DNA from: Setaria digitata
Lineage: Eukaryota > Nematoda > Chromadorea > Rhabditida > Setariidae
Reading direction: 5' to 3'
NCBI GenBank assembly: GCA_003640385.1
Contig: RCAB01000373.1
Span: forward strand, 1 to 64,000
DNA: 64,000 bases
The notes beneath the pieces were generated by a model. The model saw nothing but the letters and a program-made list of their open reading frames with translations, was not told the origin of the DNA and searched no databases. Positions 52,341 to 64,000 of this stretch are shown piece after piece. Position 1 is the first letter of the stretch, and every line of letters starts with the position of its first letter. Position numbers and translations under genes: made by a program.

Positions 52341-55300
52341 GGTCTGGAGGACAGTTGACGGAAGCAATGGTGACAATGTTTGATGATGGCCATACCATAC
52401 GAATAGTTGCGTGTATTTGTACCGTCCGCAAGCATGTCATATTGATTTTGCCTTTAGAAAGAATGGAAAAAATTTGAATTTCATTGATCGAAACATATGG
52501 CTTAGAGCGAAATGCAAACTTGAAGTATCGCTAAAAGTGTTAAATGCATAAAAAGTAAGCTTACTTAGCTCTAGACTCCAGCTTGTTCTAGCTATTTTTT
52601 TTAGCATCTTTTTTTTCCTCGCTAATCAATTGTTAAAAATTCAATAAATGCAATGATCGTCAAGAGAATTTGAAATTTCAATTAGTTCTTAAAGAAAATT
52701 TGTTAAAAAAAAAGATGTTGGAAGACAAAAAAGTTCACGAGAAAACTTTTCTAAGAAATTTCATAATTACTCTCAAAATGATTGCTCCGGTTAATTTTCC
52801 TGTCACGAAGTGTTACCATTTACTAGTATAAAAAAAAATTATGGTTTATCAACATTTTCAAAAAATTGGATGAGTCAAAGTTCACTGATTGCAGTTCTAC
52901 GAAAAAAAGAAAAAGTTTTCCTTGTCGTACATTTCTCTCCGTAGCACTTCTTTTCATAATCCATCATGAAAATTTTTTCATTTGATATTAATCGTAGCAA
53001 ACAATCATAACGGAAAAAGTTCAGCAGAAAAGATTCCTTTTTCAAATGATTCATAAAATACAATCATTTTCTCTTCTCAAGTAACAATAATACTTCCTGC
53101 CAATTCAAAACTGCTAAATATTATCAGAAATTTCTGAATATGATGAAGTATTAATAGGTGCTGTAGCAGAAGATTTGACTGATGCACAGGTCCACCAAAT
53201 TTTCACGCCAATAAAAATGAATTTTCATTAAAATTTCACTTAACCGATTTTTTGTGTGTACTAGTTTCAATAAGCGATATTATATGAATGAAGGAAGAAA
53301 TCAAAAAAAAAAAAAACAATACCGAAATAAAGAATGTTATAGCAGTAAAATGACAAAATTTAATGGAAAAAATCATTCAATGCCAAATAAAAGTTAAATG
53401 ACGTCAAAATTTCCAGCATTTCCTGTAAAAATTTCTCACTGATACATTTTCAAAAATTTTAGAAGAACTTGTTCAAATAATTAATCCTTAATTTTATCAA
53501 TAATCTCACTGCAAAGAATGGTACTTGGACTTGAATATTAGCAAGACTATTTAATTTTGTATAGCCGTAGTGCGATTAAAACATGTGATCGTTTGATTTA
53601 TTAACGAAATGCTAGCCATTTCAGTTATTTATTATTCAGTTCGAGCTCGAACTCGAGTTGCGGTCTATTGATCACAGCGATTTGCTTGACTAAGGCAATA
53701 ACTTTGCTGAATTTTAACGAAATATTCTGACAAATGTTAATCGTACTGATTTTCTGCAAGAGAGAAAAAGTAAGTAAAGGTGAGAATTCAAAAAATTTCA
53801 AGCTGAAAAAAATTTCACTTTAAATTTATAACTTTTATCACTTCCTTTCTCACTATAAAATATCTCAATTTTCCGCATTCGATTCTCATTTAATTTTACA
53901 ATCCAAGTCAAAATTAGAAGGAGCAAAACTTTGCAGCAGTCTGACCTTTGTCCTAATGACAAAATCCTCCACCACTCAAAAATATTCTTAACCTCTGGCT
54001 AATTGTGCAAATAAAAATAGACAATTTATTATAATAATTTGGTCCCAAATTCTTTCACATCTCAAATTGCAGGGCTAGAAAAGACCTGCAAGTCAAGCAG
54101 TGATAAACCAGAAGTAATGGTAATTTAAATGAGAAGCGATGTGAAGTACAAGTCTTAAGTAGCTACTTGATAATACTTGTTCATAAATAATTCCGAGTCA
54201 AATTGGCGTGATAATTCCAGACCAAATATCAATTTATTGAAGTCTTAAAATGTCGGCGTGGAGCGTCAAAAATTCTTCTACAAGTAAGTCAAAAGTAACA
54301 TGTTATAACCGAAAAATAACTAAGAATAACCAAAATCAAATTTTGAAAAAATAAAAAGAATTTCACAGTAATATTTGCAATGGACGAAATCATTCGAAAT
54401 TTCTCGAATGAGATAAAATTTGAAAATTTGATAATTATTGTTAATAAACGAATGGAAACGATTCAACGTTTTTCTAGATGATATTCTTCTCTTTCCTTTG
54501 GTAAACTTTTTAACAAATCCATCTTTTATCATTTCTAACTTTGAGACATCAAGAGGAAAATAGTTCTTTAAGTAAAGTGAAAATTTTATGAAATTAGCAT
54601 AAAAAAAGTGCACAAGTGGGCAATTCACAAATTCAATTTTTAAATTTTCGTTTCTTTGTTTTTTTAAACTCTTTTAATGCTTTTGCTCCTTGATTTTTTT
54701 ATTTTCCTTCACTTTTTTTTTTTACTCTTTTGATTTTTACATTTTCAGGCAAGCTTCATAATTTACTTTATTCCTTCGACTTTATTCCTTCTTTTTCTTC
54801 ATTTTCTTCAAAGCAAACTAAAAATGAAATCTTCAGAGAAGTCAATAAGAAAAAAAAAATTAATTAAGTACCAATAAGAGAGAATTTTTGGCGGTAGTAA
54901 TTTTTGGACGAGTACATCCATCTTGAAGAGCCTTCTTCGCTCCAATAAATTTAGTGTTGACTAACTGCTTCAGAACTAAATCTACTCTGATGATAAGTTT
55001 TATCACCAAAGTAACAAAAGCGGATAAAATTAGCCAGAAGTTACTGCTATTTGCCAAATCAAATTCTATCAACTGGAAGATACTGGATCCAGAATTGAGG
55101 ATTCGTTGTCAACTTATTAATGTTTTTCAGATGCGTTAAAGAAACAATTCTAAAAATTATTAAAGGTTGTGAGAATGACATTATTCAAGTGAATCGCCAA
55201 ATCTATCAGTCCTTCAATGATCCACAATAGTGAAGAATTCTGATTCAACGGCTCATTAAGGTGATTGTCTGAAACTTGTTAGTTATCATTCTCTCCCAAA

Positions 55301-57037
55301 AAGATAATGCACAAGATAAATGATCTAGTAGAAACTATGCCATCTGTGAAATTCACTTGATAACTAGCAAATACATGGCAACCAGAATCAACTTCAAGAA
55401 CATGAAATTGACATATTAACATGCAATTATGAATCCTTATTCTCTGATTCTCAGAAATGAAACTGCCATAAAGATTGTAGGAGTGCTCTAGAATGATCTT
55501 TTTGAGGCTTAAAACGATAAGACTTTAAATTAGATTACTTTTCTATTTACGATCCAAAAAAATTAATAAATTTGAGTCAAATTTTCTCGTCAAATTGTTC
55601 GAGCAACTTATAATCTGTCCATGTACGTTTTTGACTTTTTTTATTTTTAACTGTTTTTTGTCTAAATGAAGACTACAATTTAGAGGTCAATCATATACGA
55701 ATAATTCCAATTAACTAAATAACACCTCCTAATTTTTACATTTTTATCTAATATCTTTAGTAAGGTGTCAAAGTGAATAAATTGATTGAAAAGTGATAAA
55801 TTTTTAGCTGAGAATTAACAATATTTGGATAGTAAAAATTTTGAGAAATTTTTGTTTCACAAATAATGCATTAGAATAACAGTTGTAAAATGAGAGAAAA
55901 AAATCACCATACTTTTAATTAACTATTTGTTTGCCGTTTTAAATTTAAATAATTTTTAATTAACTATTTTTGTTTTGTTTGCCGTTTTAAATCGTTTGTT
56001 TGCTTAAAGAGAAATGTTTTTTGACAACAACAAGTAATTTTATTTAGAACTATCACAACTAATAAAAAAGAAATAGAAAATTTGACTGGTACTTTTAGAG
56101 AGGATTTTCTTAAATTTCACTCATATCTCATTCATTCTGAGTTATAACTGTTGGAAGTTGCGCTTCATATTACATTTCTGTCAGGTTAAATTCTCAAATG
56201 TTAAAAATTTTTGTAATTTCAAAGAAATTTTTGAAAGTTTTTGTTTTTTCTTCAATAGTTTGAAATAAAAAGAACGTTTAGGAAATTTCAAAACTTCCAA
56301 TAAAATTTTACAAAAAAAAAAAAATTTTCCTATGCGATCAGAATAGTATTTCTGATTAATAATAGAACGATTTGAACTTCTGACAAATAGACTTAGTTTA
56401 ATATCAGCAATATACTTTCATTCAAATGTCATTGTTAATGAGAAGTAGGAAAGAAAAAAGATTAATATAATGATAGTATTTTTTCAAAACTGTTCAAGAA
56501 GAACAGGAAATCAAATGGAATCAAACCAAAATTTTCGATTTCCGATCATATTTTCATGGAACATGTTTTATATACTATAAAGCGAAGTAAAAGCAGTTTT
56601 ATCTTTCTCAATTATAAATGAAGTAATTTTTGCTCTATCAGTGTTGTTACTTTTTTAAATGCAGAACTATCATTTTTTAATTTCAACTTTCAAGCAATCA
56701 AAGAATATTTTGCTATGATTTAGAAGAAATTTACGATTTAAAAATTTTTAAGCAAAACAATTTATTGCTGTATGTATTGTATTGAAAAAGCTGCTGAAAA
56801 ATTCGGCGAAGAAAAAGAAAAGCAATTAATAACAAACTCATTATTTTACAATGTTTTGAAACCTTTCTTTTTTTTTATTTTTTTTCACTTAATCTTTTAA
56901 CATACTGTCTTGGGATAAATGTTCAACCTGAAAAAAAAAACTATTCTTTCTTAAAATTCTTAAATTTGAACTAATACGGAATAAAAAAAGCGTAAATGGC
57001 TAAGATTTGTGGAGCAGAATCATTAAAGAGAGGTCGT

Positions 57038-60000
57038 TTAGTGAAACTTACTAGTACTAGACGTTAATGAAGCTTCCCGGCTAATTGTCCAGCTGTTTGG
57101 ATCATATCTCTAAAAATCAAAGCGTTGCCATTAGGACCATTTGCAAATCATCGGTGAAGCATTTCGTCAAAAAATTTAATTAGTATAAAATTAATAAATT
57201 CGAAAAGTTTTACTTAAGAAAAAAATACATAAAGTTCGAGGCTAAAGTATTACTTTTCGTGACCTTCGCTCGAAATTATTATTTAAGGAAAAGAAAAATA
57301 TTGATGAGCACAGAACGATTGCAATAATGGCCAAAAAACAAATTGCAATAAGGCCAGCAGATGACCAAATTCCATGGATTGGCCGGCTAAACTGTTCGCA
57401 GAACACACTACCCAGATTGAGCCAACTATCATAGTACGGTCGACAGATGAATGAACGACTTAGCAAATAATACTGTAATTAAGTTAACATCAGGAAAATT
57501 AACTTCAGTTATTCTTACCATTGAAAAATTTTCAAATTTTATAGTATATAAGTAAAAATATATTTCAGACAAAAATGAATCAGTGGATGAATTTCAAACT
57601 TGTTAGCTTCACAAATATTTTCAAGTATTAAGATAACATTATAGAATTTCTTAGTGGTTTTACCTTTGCATGCATTACACGACGATAAATATCCTTAATT
57701 GCCAAGTCATATTCATAAGAAATAGCTTTTTGTCCAACGATCGTTAAATTAGCGGAATTTGACGAACGTCTCACCACTTCAATTACATTTGTTTCCATTT
57801 TTCTGTGAATTTAACACATTAACATGGTTGCTTTCATTCTTCCGTAACAGCTTGCGTGTTTTACGTGTTCCAGTTTCAAATGTAGTAATTACTGAATAAA
57901 TCTTTTTTAGGCACTAACTTTGCAGTTCCAAGTAGTTTTAACATTTGATGTTTGGTATTTACGAATGAAACGTTTAGAAGTTCTTCATATTTGATAAGAC
58001 TCGGCGGAATGGTATATTTGCATAGCTTCTCGATTAATTTAATCATTTCTTTGAAAGTGTCCTAAACTAGTCTAATTTCATATGGCCTCAATTTTCATTT
58101 TTGCATATATTCATCACACTTCTACTCTTCACGTAACCTTTAAGTGTCGATATTCAACCTAATCAATTATGAGAGCATACTGGACTACAACATGAAGAAT
58201 GGCGTAACAGTCGCAATATTTAAGCATTAAAATTATTTACAAAATATTTTAAAGAATAAATTTGATTTTTATGTGAAAATTTCCTACTAAATTCCACATT
58301 TACAAAAAAATATTTTACATCAAATTTATGGACTTGCGCTTCAGATAAGTAAGACTTAAAATAATGCCCAGTAATTAGCCATTTAGCATTTTGTAAGGCA
58401 TTCGGCAAATATTTCACATAAAGTTGTTTGTGGTATTGCAGGAAAGATTCCATTTCTAGTGCTGATAATATTGATTTATAATTTTTGCATTGGTTTAAAA
58501 ATTCGCTGCAAACTATCAACAGATTAATATAATATGTAATATATTTGCCAAAAAATAAAAAACGAATAAAATATCAATATTGCTCATGTTCACTTACATA
58601 GCTTAAATTATATCCTTTAAAAAGAAAAAAGGAAAAATTATTAATAATTACTATGGTGATAAAGAAGTAAGCTTTAGATTAACATTTAATTTAATAAAGT
58701 GCAGTTTATTTTCGAAAATAAAACAAAATAATGAGTGTGAAATTTAAAATTAAATAAAACATTTGCAAGAAATAAATCTTAATCTCTTCTAGCAGCTAAG
58801 CTAACTTCTAAAAATAGGATCTGAATAAAATTTTACGATTTACCCAACACTAGCGGAGTGATTTTTGTCGTTATAAGTGAAATGGACTGGAGGATAAAAA
58901 TGAGCCTCTTCTCGAAAAAGTAATCGACAAATCGTTTCTACACCAAAGCCGCCAATAAAAGTTATACTGAAACTTGATAAAATTGAATCTTGAAAAAATT
59001 TTCATCCGTTTTAAGATGAGGTAATTAGAGATGGTTGTGGAGAGAGACAGTGAATAGATGAACTGATATCTTAGCCTCTAAAGATTTAATGGTGTCAGAT
59101 TGTCGACAAATATTACGAAAAATCTATTAGAGTGCCTTCGAATTTTATTAAATTAAATATTTTGTAACTTAGTGATGCAGAGAATATATCTGAAATCATT
59201 TATTGTAATAGACAAAAGTGTTGTTACCGTATACTATAAAATTTCAGCTTGATGAATATTTCAATTACAAGTTCTCAAAATCTTGATTTCAATTTCTTAA
59301 GAATTAAAAATTCAAAAACCTTGCAAGTAGCATGATAATCCAACCGGTGAAAAATGCTGCTCCAGCAGCAAGTAACGACCATATACCGGCACATCTCCAG
59401 TTACTTTGTTGTTCCGGACGGTAACGATCACTGGAATTTCACTATTTTTGTTTCGATTTTTCTTTGACTTAATTGCTTAACTTTTATACAATCCTATAAT
59501 TCTAATTAGTTGCCTAATCTTTATGCAATTTCATATTCTGTGGAATTTTTAATTGCATACTGAACAGAGTAATTGTATCCTAGATTTAAGGTAAGAATAT
59601 ACTTTAACATGAGAAAAATTGATTTAAATTGATTTTCAACACTTGTAATATTTGATTTAATTAAATTTGCAAATAATTTAACATGCTTTCTTGCCAACAA
59701 ATATACACCGTAAATGACGACTGTGACAGATGGTACGGTAACTAGTATGACCGGTACAAGTGCGGAAGAATAGATTGCTGCAGCTGCTACTTGAATTTGT
59801 GGATTCTGCAAGATCATATTACCAATTCTAATTTGAATATAAATAATTAACATTCAAAAATATCAACTGATGAAAAAAGTTGTCGAAATTCACTGTACTT
59901 TTGACATTTAATTGAAATATCATTAGTTATTTCCTAATGACAAAAAGTTAGAATTAATTAAAACTAACTCACTTCTGATTTTCTATTATATGTTTGTTAT

Positions 60001-63000
60001 AGATAACATTACGATTAATTTAACTTAGTTGTAAAAGTTCATAAATTATAATTATCAAATTCATTCATTCTAATTTACAAAGAACATCAAGAGAGCGCGA
60101 ATATAATAAGTAGCACATACTCCAATTAGATTTTCTAAGTCGCTAATTTTTTGATATCCTCCTTGAATGGTCAAATTAAAATTATAAATTGTCTGATTCA
60201 CAGTGTGAATAATTAAATTGTTTCTTTCCGATGCAGCTTCAATAAAATTATTCGATTGCTTTAGTGTTAGAATAATCTAAAAGTTGAGAAAGATCAAAAT
60301 GATAGGGGTTAAATCAAAGTTTGCAAGCTGAAAGCTGTAAATGTTTGACATTTGACATCAATTAATCAAAAAAAAAAAAACAAAAAAAACAAAAAAGCAA
60401 AAATTCTAGTAATTTTAAAGCAAAATTTAGAAAACTACAAATTTCTACCCTTTTTTTTTGCTTTTGTTTGTTTTTTCTTTCAAATTTATTATTTGTCTGA
60501 TTTCAATCTTTCTGCCTTTTACCTGCGATATTATTCAGTTTTTGTCAATATTAAAGGAAAATGTGACGTTAGAGATATTTGATTTTAATTTTCAAATTTT
60601 AATTTATAAAAATTTCTATAAAAGCAAATTACTATTTTCATAATATTGTCCATCACAAATTCAGCACTGTTCCATGTGTCTTTTGCTTTCTGGACAATAT
60701 CATCGTACTGCTTAAATTTTTTGTTGTACATTTATTTTTGTGTGAATTTTCAATCTTAGTAGCACAACTGAGTAACACAGAAATGAAAAAAGATGAATTA
60801 ATAAGACAAAAGAATCTATTAAGTACTTTTAACAATCCGAATGTAATATCAAAGTGATCAAATTATTTTGACATTTACGAAGTGTAACAGCGTCACGTAT
60901 TCAGTAAAAAATCTAATAGAAGAATGGTTTTATACGGCAGGATAATTCTGTGGGAGCTAGTTCAGTGAGCTAACTATCAAAATAACATACTATACATATT
61001 ATACGATAATCTCTATTTACCTTTTGAACTACGAAAAGAATTTCAGATTTTGAATTCTTTAAATTAAAATCACTCATCTTAAAGCAATAATATTAAAAAG
61101 TAACTTGTAGTAAAATTCCCAAACGATTTTCAATCTTTTTCAACGTATCAATCATATTGTACATGTGAGATTGCTGAAACACCATTTTTGGCAAATTAGA
61201 TCCCAGTAATTTTGTTGATTCAACTGCTAGCATGATATCAACAAAAAATTCCGCTACATTTTCAACTTCAAATTGTTTAATTACCTGAAAAAAATTTCAA
61301 ATTTTTCAAAGATTTAAAAATATCAAAAAATGCCTTTTCAACTTTTAGATTATTATTAAAATAATTGTAAAAAAAAAATTTATATTTACTTATGGATCGA
61401 AGCAAGAGAAATCAAAACTATTATACAATAATTTTTTTCATGCTGGTAAGATTTTTTTCGGAAAAAATTCCAATTTATTCAAAGATTTTTTGTTTTGTAA
61501 ATTTCATTCCATTAAATTTGAAAAATTCGCAGCAGTTCTCGAGTCATTTAGTGCAAGGGATTATTTCATAATTAACAGAACCCACTCGTGAAAGATCTCT
61601 GGTTTTAATTTTTAAGCTAATTTGTTCAAATTCATTTTGAAAACAGTAGAATCGTTTAATTTCTTCCATTAGTCAACAATTCTGAACTATAAAATAATTT
61701 CAAATGATATGATATGCATAATTACGCAGCGGTATCAAAGCAATGATATACCATTGGCAGCGTCGTTATCAGACAACCCTGTCTAAGTGCTCTAATTGTT
61801 TTGTTAGGTAATCGTTGAATGGTATCATTCATTCCATCAATTAATTTTCTTAGAGTTCTATTAAATTTGCAAGTTAGATCATTCGCTGTAGCAATAGTAA
61901 GAAAATTCATATCTGAAATAATACTTGAGAAGACAATATTAATTTTTAATGAATAAAAAATTGAACTAATAAATTTTCAACTTTTCTTTTAATTAAAATT
62001 TAATTTTCCAGTTTTTTTACTTTTGACAAAAAGCTTGATTACGAATATGATGAAAAGATTTTATTTTTTGAAAATTTCTTAATTGCTGTCATCAGAAGTG
62101 AACCTTCTTCATCAACTCTTCTCCACATTAGTTGTAGTCAATTAGTGACAACATATTAAGGCTAACAAACTTTTTTGACCTCAACTTCCTTATCTAATTT
62201 TTTAGAACGTTGAATCTTTTTTTTTTTTAAATAACAGTAAAAACCGTAATATCATTCAACTACGAGTAAAAAAAAATCATGTTATGTCACCATTTCTATA
62301 TCTAATTGCACCGAAGTTGATTATTTTCATTTCTTTAGCATCTTAATTAGAGCAGTTTCTACTGAAACCTTCCATTCCCTATTATCCATAATACTCTCTC
62401 TTTCTGATAACTAACCTTAAGTAAGCAGTACTTTTCTTTATCGCACAATATCACTATGATACATTAACGTTCTTCAATAACCTGCATTTAAAACACCTTT
62501 CTGCAACTACTCTATTCGTTCAGTAAGACTAAAATTTTCCACATCAAGAAGAACTTATTAATTGATTTTCGGATTATCGAATTTTAACTTCAGTAAAAAA
62601 CAAACCTCTATAAATGCTATTCATTGATTTCTCGACTCCATCTGATCTACTGATAAAATAATCGACACTCTCGCCGTATACAATCATTAGCATTAGCGTT
62701 ATACCAACAAATATCGTTATCAATATCAAACTGGAAGCGAATAGATATTTTGTTGCTTTGTTCTAGAAATATATTTCATTCAATTTGTGGAAATTATTTT
62801 CGTTAATTTTAAAAAAACGAAGAAATTTTTCTATTTTAATCTTGTTAAATGTTTGAAAATTAGAAAGCAAAAAATTTGTCCGCATCAAAAGGAAAGAAGG
62901 ACCAGTTTTTCTTCATCAAAAATGCTTATTATCTCGATTGGCATTGGATTTCATTTTGGATAAATGCTATAATTAATCTTTTAATCAGAAATGGCCTAAG

Positions 63001-63840
63001 GATTCTTGGAAAGTTTCCACTCAATCTCATCTTTTCGCCACGAATTCTAAGTTACCTCTTCAGTGATTTCCAGAACTTCAGAAGAGGACACTGAATCAGC
63101 GGTACCACAAATGGATGGACCACAGAAGAATAGAATACCACAAATTGGCAACAATATGATATACAGTGCACTTAATAACAACAACACCACTGCCCAAGGC
63201 TAAAATAAATTTATTATAGAGAACGAAACTAATTGATTTTCGAAAATTAATTAATAGCTAATTACTTTTTGCTTTTTTTACGTACAACATTCATAAGTAT
63301 TGGTTGTTACTGGAAGAACATCAATTTCTTTCAATACTTTTTAGAATGTTAATTAAAAAAATTGACCAACCTGTTGCAAAAACAAATAACGGATATCAGA
63401 AGGATGAAAATATTCATTTGTTGATAATACTAGGTTTGATAATTTCTGCAAATATTGATTTCTACTTAATTATCATTTACCAATTACCTTCATCATTAAT
63501 ACACTGTTTTATTTGTCAATCGATAGATGTATCCATCAGATATTTTATTGATATTTTGGTCTGCTACCTAAGGCAACTAGTTATTTCATAAAAGCCTCTA
63601 ATTCACCTTTTTATAAGTACCATCCAAAGTTGTCTGCATCTGACGGCATATGTTCTGCACGAAATCATAAATTGGATCCATGAAACCAAACGAATAATCC
63701 ACCTGTGTCAGATTAATTTCATGCCTCGGACAGCGCGGGATTAATCTCGTTTTTGTTATATTTTCAGTAATAACTGAAGTTAAATCATCATACATTTTGC
63801 GTAACATCAAAACATTACAATTCAAAATCAGCTGAATCAT
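57038..63840 (-). CDS. PROM: Prominin (CD133 family) pentaspan membrane protein, 5' end incomplete
   Basis: Prominins are cholesterol-binding five-span proteins of plasma-membrane protrusions. Minus-strand exons in gene order: 63831-63607 (or from ATG at 63840), 63199-63056, 62762-62606, 61912-61752, 61284-61105, 60707-60633, 60276-60121, 59805-59699, 59430-59320, 58966-58844, 58505-58319, 58061-57919, 57802-57664, 57472-57254, 57109-57038. All phases agree: about 732 aa seen, against roughly 850 for the family. Five membrane spans: PWAVVLLLLSALYIILLPIC; YLFASSLILITIFVGITLML; VPVILVTVPSVTVVIYGVY; WSLLAAGAAFFTGWIIMLL; GLIAICFLAIIAIVLCSSIF. The Cys-containing FFCGPSICG after span 1 and two long Asn-glycosylation-rich loops fit the family. 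The conserved ICRLLFREEA follows span 4; the RPIHGIW segment precedes span 5. Two exon ends rest on weak donors (59699, 61752) chosen by phase. Signal peptide not seen; it may lie beyond 64000. Confidence 0.9.
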
Positions 63841-64000
63841 TTAGTTAGACATTTAATTAAACAATAAAGAGATGCCCTCAATTTTGACGAAATTGAAAAA
63901 AGCAGCTGATTTCTATATTTTCAGTTTTCGGCATAATCTAATAGAAACCACAGGAATTACTAAATAATTCATTATGCGCTGAATTATCGCATTATACCGT

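Larger units (their letters stand above)
48414..57037. other. 8.6 kb region without a recognised gene
   Basis: Lies between the first visible SLC6-like exon and the 3' end of the prominin gene. The missing 5' exon(s) of the SLC6-like gene should be here, but I could not identify one with matching phase. Contents: ATT/ATC trinucleotide patches at 49156-49220 and around 50000-50060, an orphan plus-strand exon candidate at 50742-50816, an A run at about 51108-51130, and purine-rich repeats at 51841-52340. The rest is simple AT-rich sequence. Confidence 0.55.

Noticed and set aside
52119..52383. Overlapping open frames on both strands
   Set aside because: Both follow the GGCACTAGAAAG repeat; repetitive peptide without recognisable homology.
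54320..54628. 102-codon minus-strand open frame
   Set aside because: Lys/Phe/Ile-rich AT-driven translation, no splice sites or motif.
58220..58318. Continuation of the prominin frame after FDVKYF
   Set aside because: A GTAAAA donor at 58318 joins in phase to the 58061 exon; the continuation is AT-rich without family match.
61544..61669. Open stretch MEEIKRFYCFQ... within the prominin gene
   Set aside because: Looks codon-like, but including it breaks the phase; splicing 61752 directly to 61284 keeps the frame, so I treat it as intron.
61726..61751. Longer version of the 61912 prominin exon
   Set aside because: Ending at a GTAATT donor (61725) gives phase 2, which would create an immediate stop in the next exon; the GTATAT donor after 61752 fits.
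1..64000. tRNA, rRNA, spliced-leader RNA, CRISPR or transposon genes
   Set aside because: I looked for cloverleaf, array or transposase-like signals and recognised none; a covariance-model scan would be needed to exclude small RNAs.

Overview
The window reads as nuclear DNA of a parasitic roundworm, probably a clade III filarial-type nematode. It is strongly AT-rich, its genes are split into short exons (about 50-260 nt), and splice acceptors mostly read TTTCAG or TTTTAG. The protein repertoire is animal: mitochondrial ATP synthase gamma, exportin-4, myeloid leukemia factor, an SLC6-like transporter and a prominin. The species assignment is inference; nothing here is bacterial or viral.

Plus strand, 3.1-26.4 kb. 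ATP synthase gamma (6 exons) is followed by two tandem, co-oriented exportin-4 genes. Both read through intact: copy 1 is 25 exons and about 1143 aa, copy 2 is 23 exons and about 1145 aa. Twelve exon pairs have identical lengths and the flanking phases match, yet the proteins are strongly diverged. This is an old tandem duplication with both copies kept open, and I consider it the main discovery in the window. Two adjacent CACGTG palindromes lie about 190 bp upstream of the copy-1 start codon.

Minus strand, 27.6-64 kb. Three genes lie head-to-tail. (1) A myeloid leukemia factor gene (8 exons, 320 aa, one 5.8 kb intron) is convergent with exportin-4 copy 2. (2) A divergent SLC6-type membrane protein has at least 16 exons. 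It lacks the usual sodium-binding motif of helix 1, carries extra C-terminal membrane helices, and has one exon whose splice acceptor is displaced by 54 bp between 10-bp direct repeats. (3) A prominin (five membrane spans, 15 exons seen) has its N-terminus close to or beyond the right edge.

Intervening DNA: 1-3.1 kb, 26.4-27.6 kb, 35.9-39.2 kb and 48.4-57.0 kb hold no recognised gene. They contain microsatellites, purine-rich repeats and a few orphan coding-like fragments. One charged plus-strand fragment at 37.45-37.66 kb is broken by what looks like a one-base homopolymer shift. A two-base N gap sits in an AT microsatellite at 1283-1284. Exon boundaries were placed by hand from splice signals, reading phase and family knowledge; no alignment or expression data were available.
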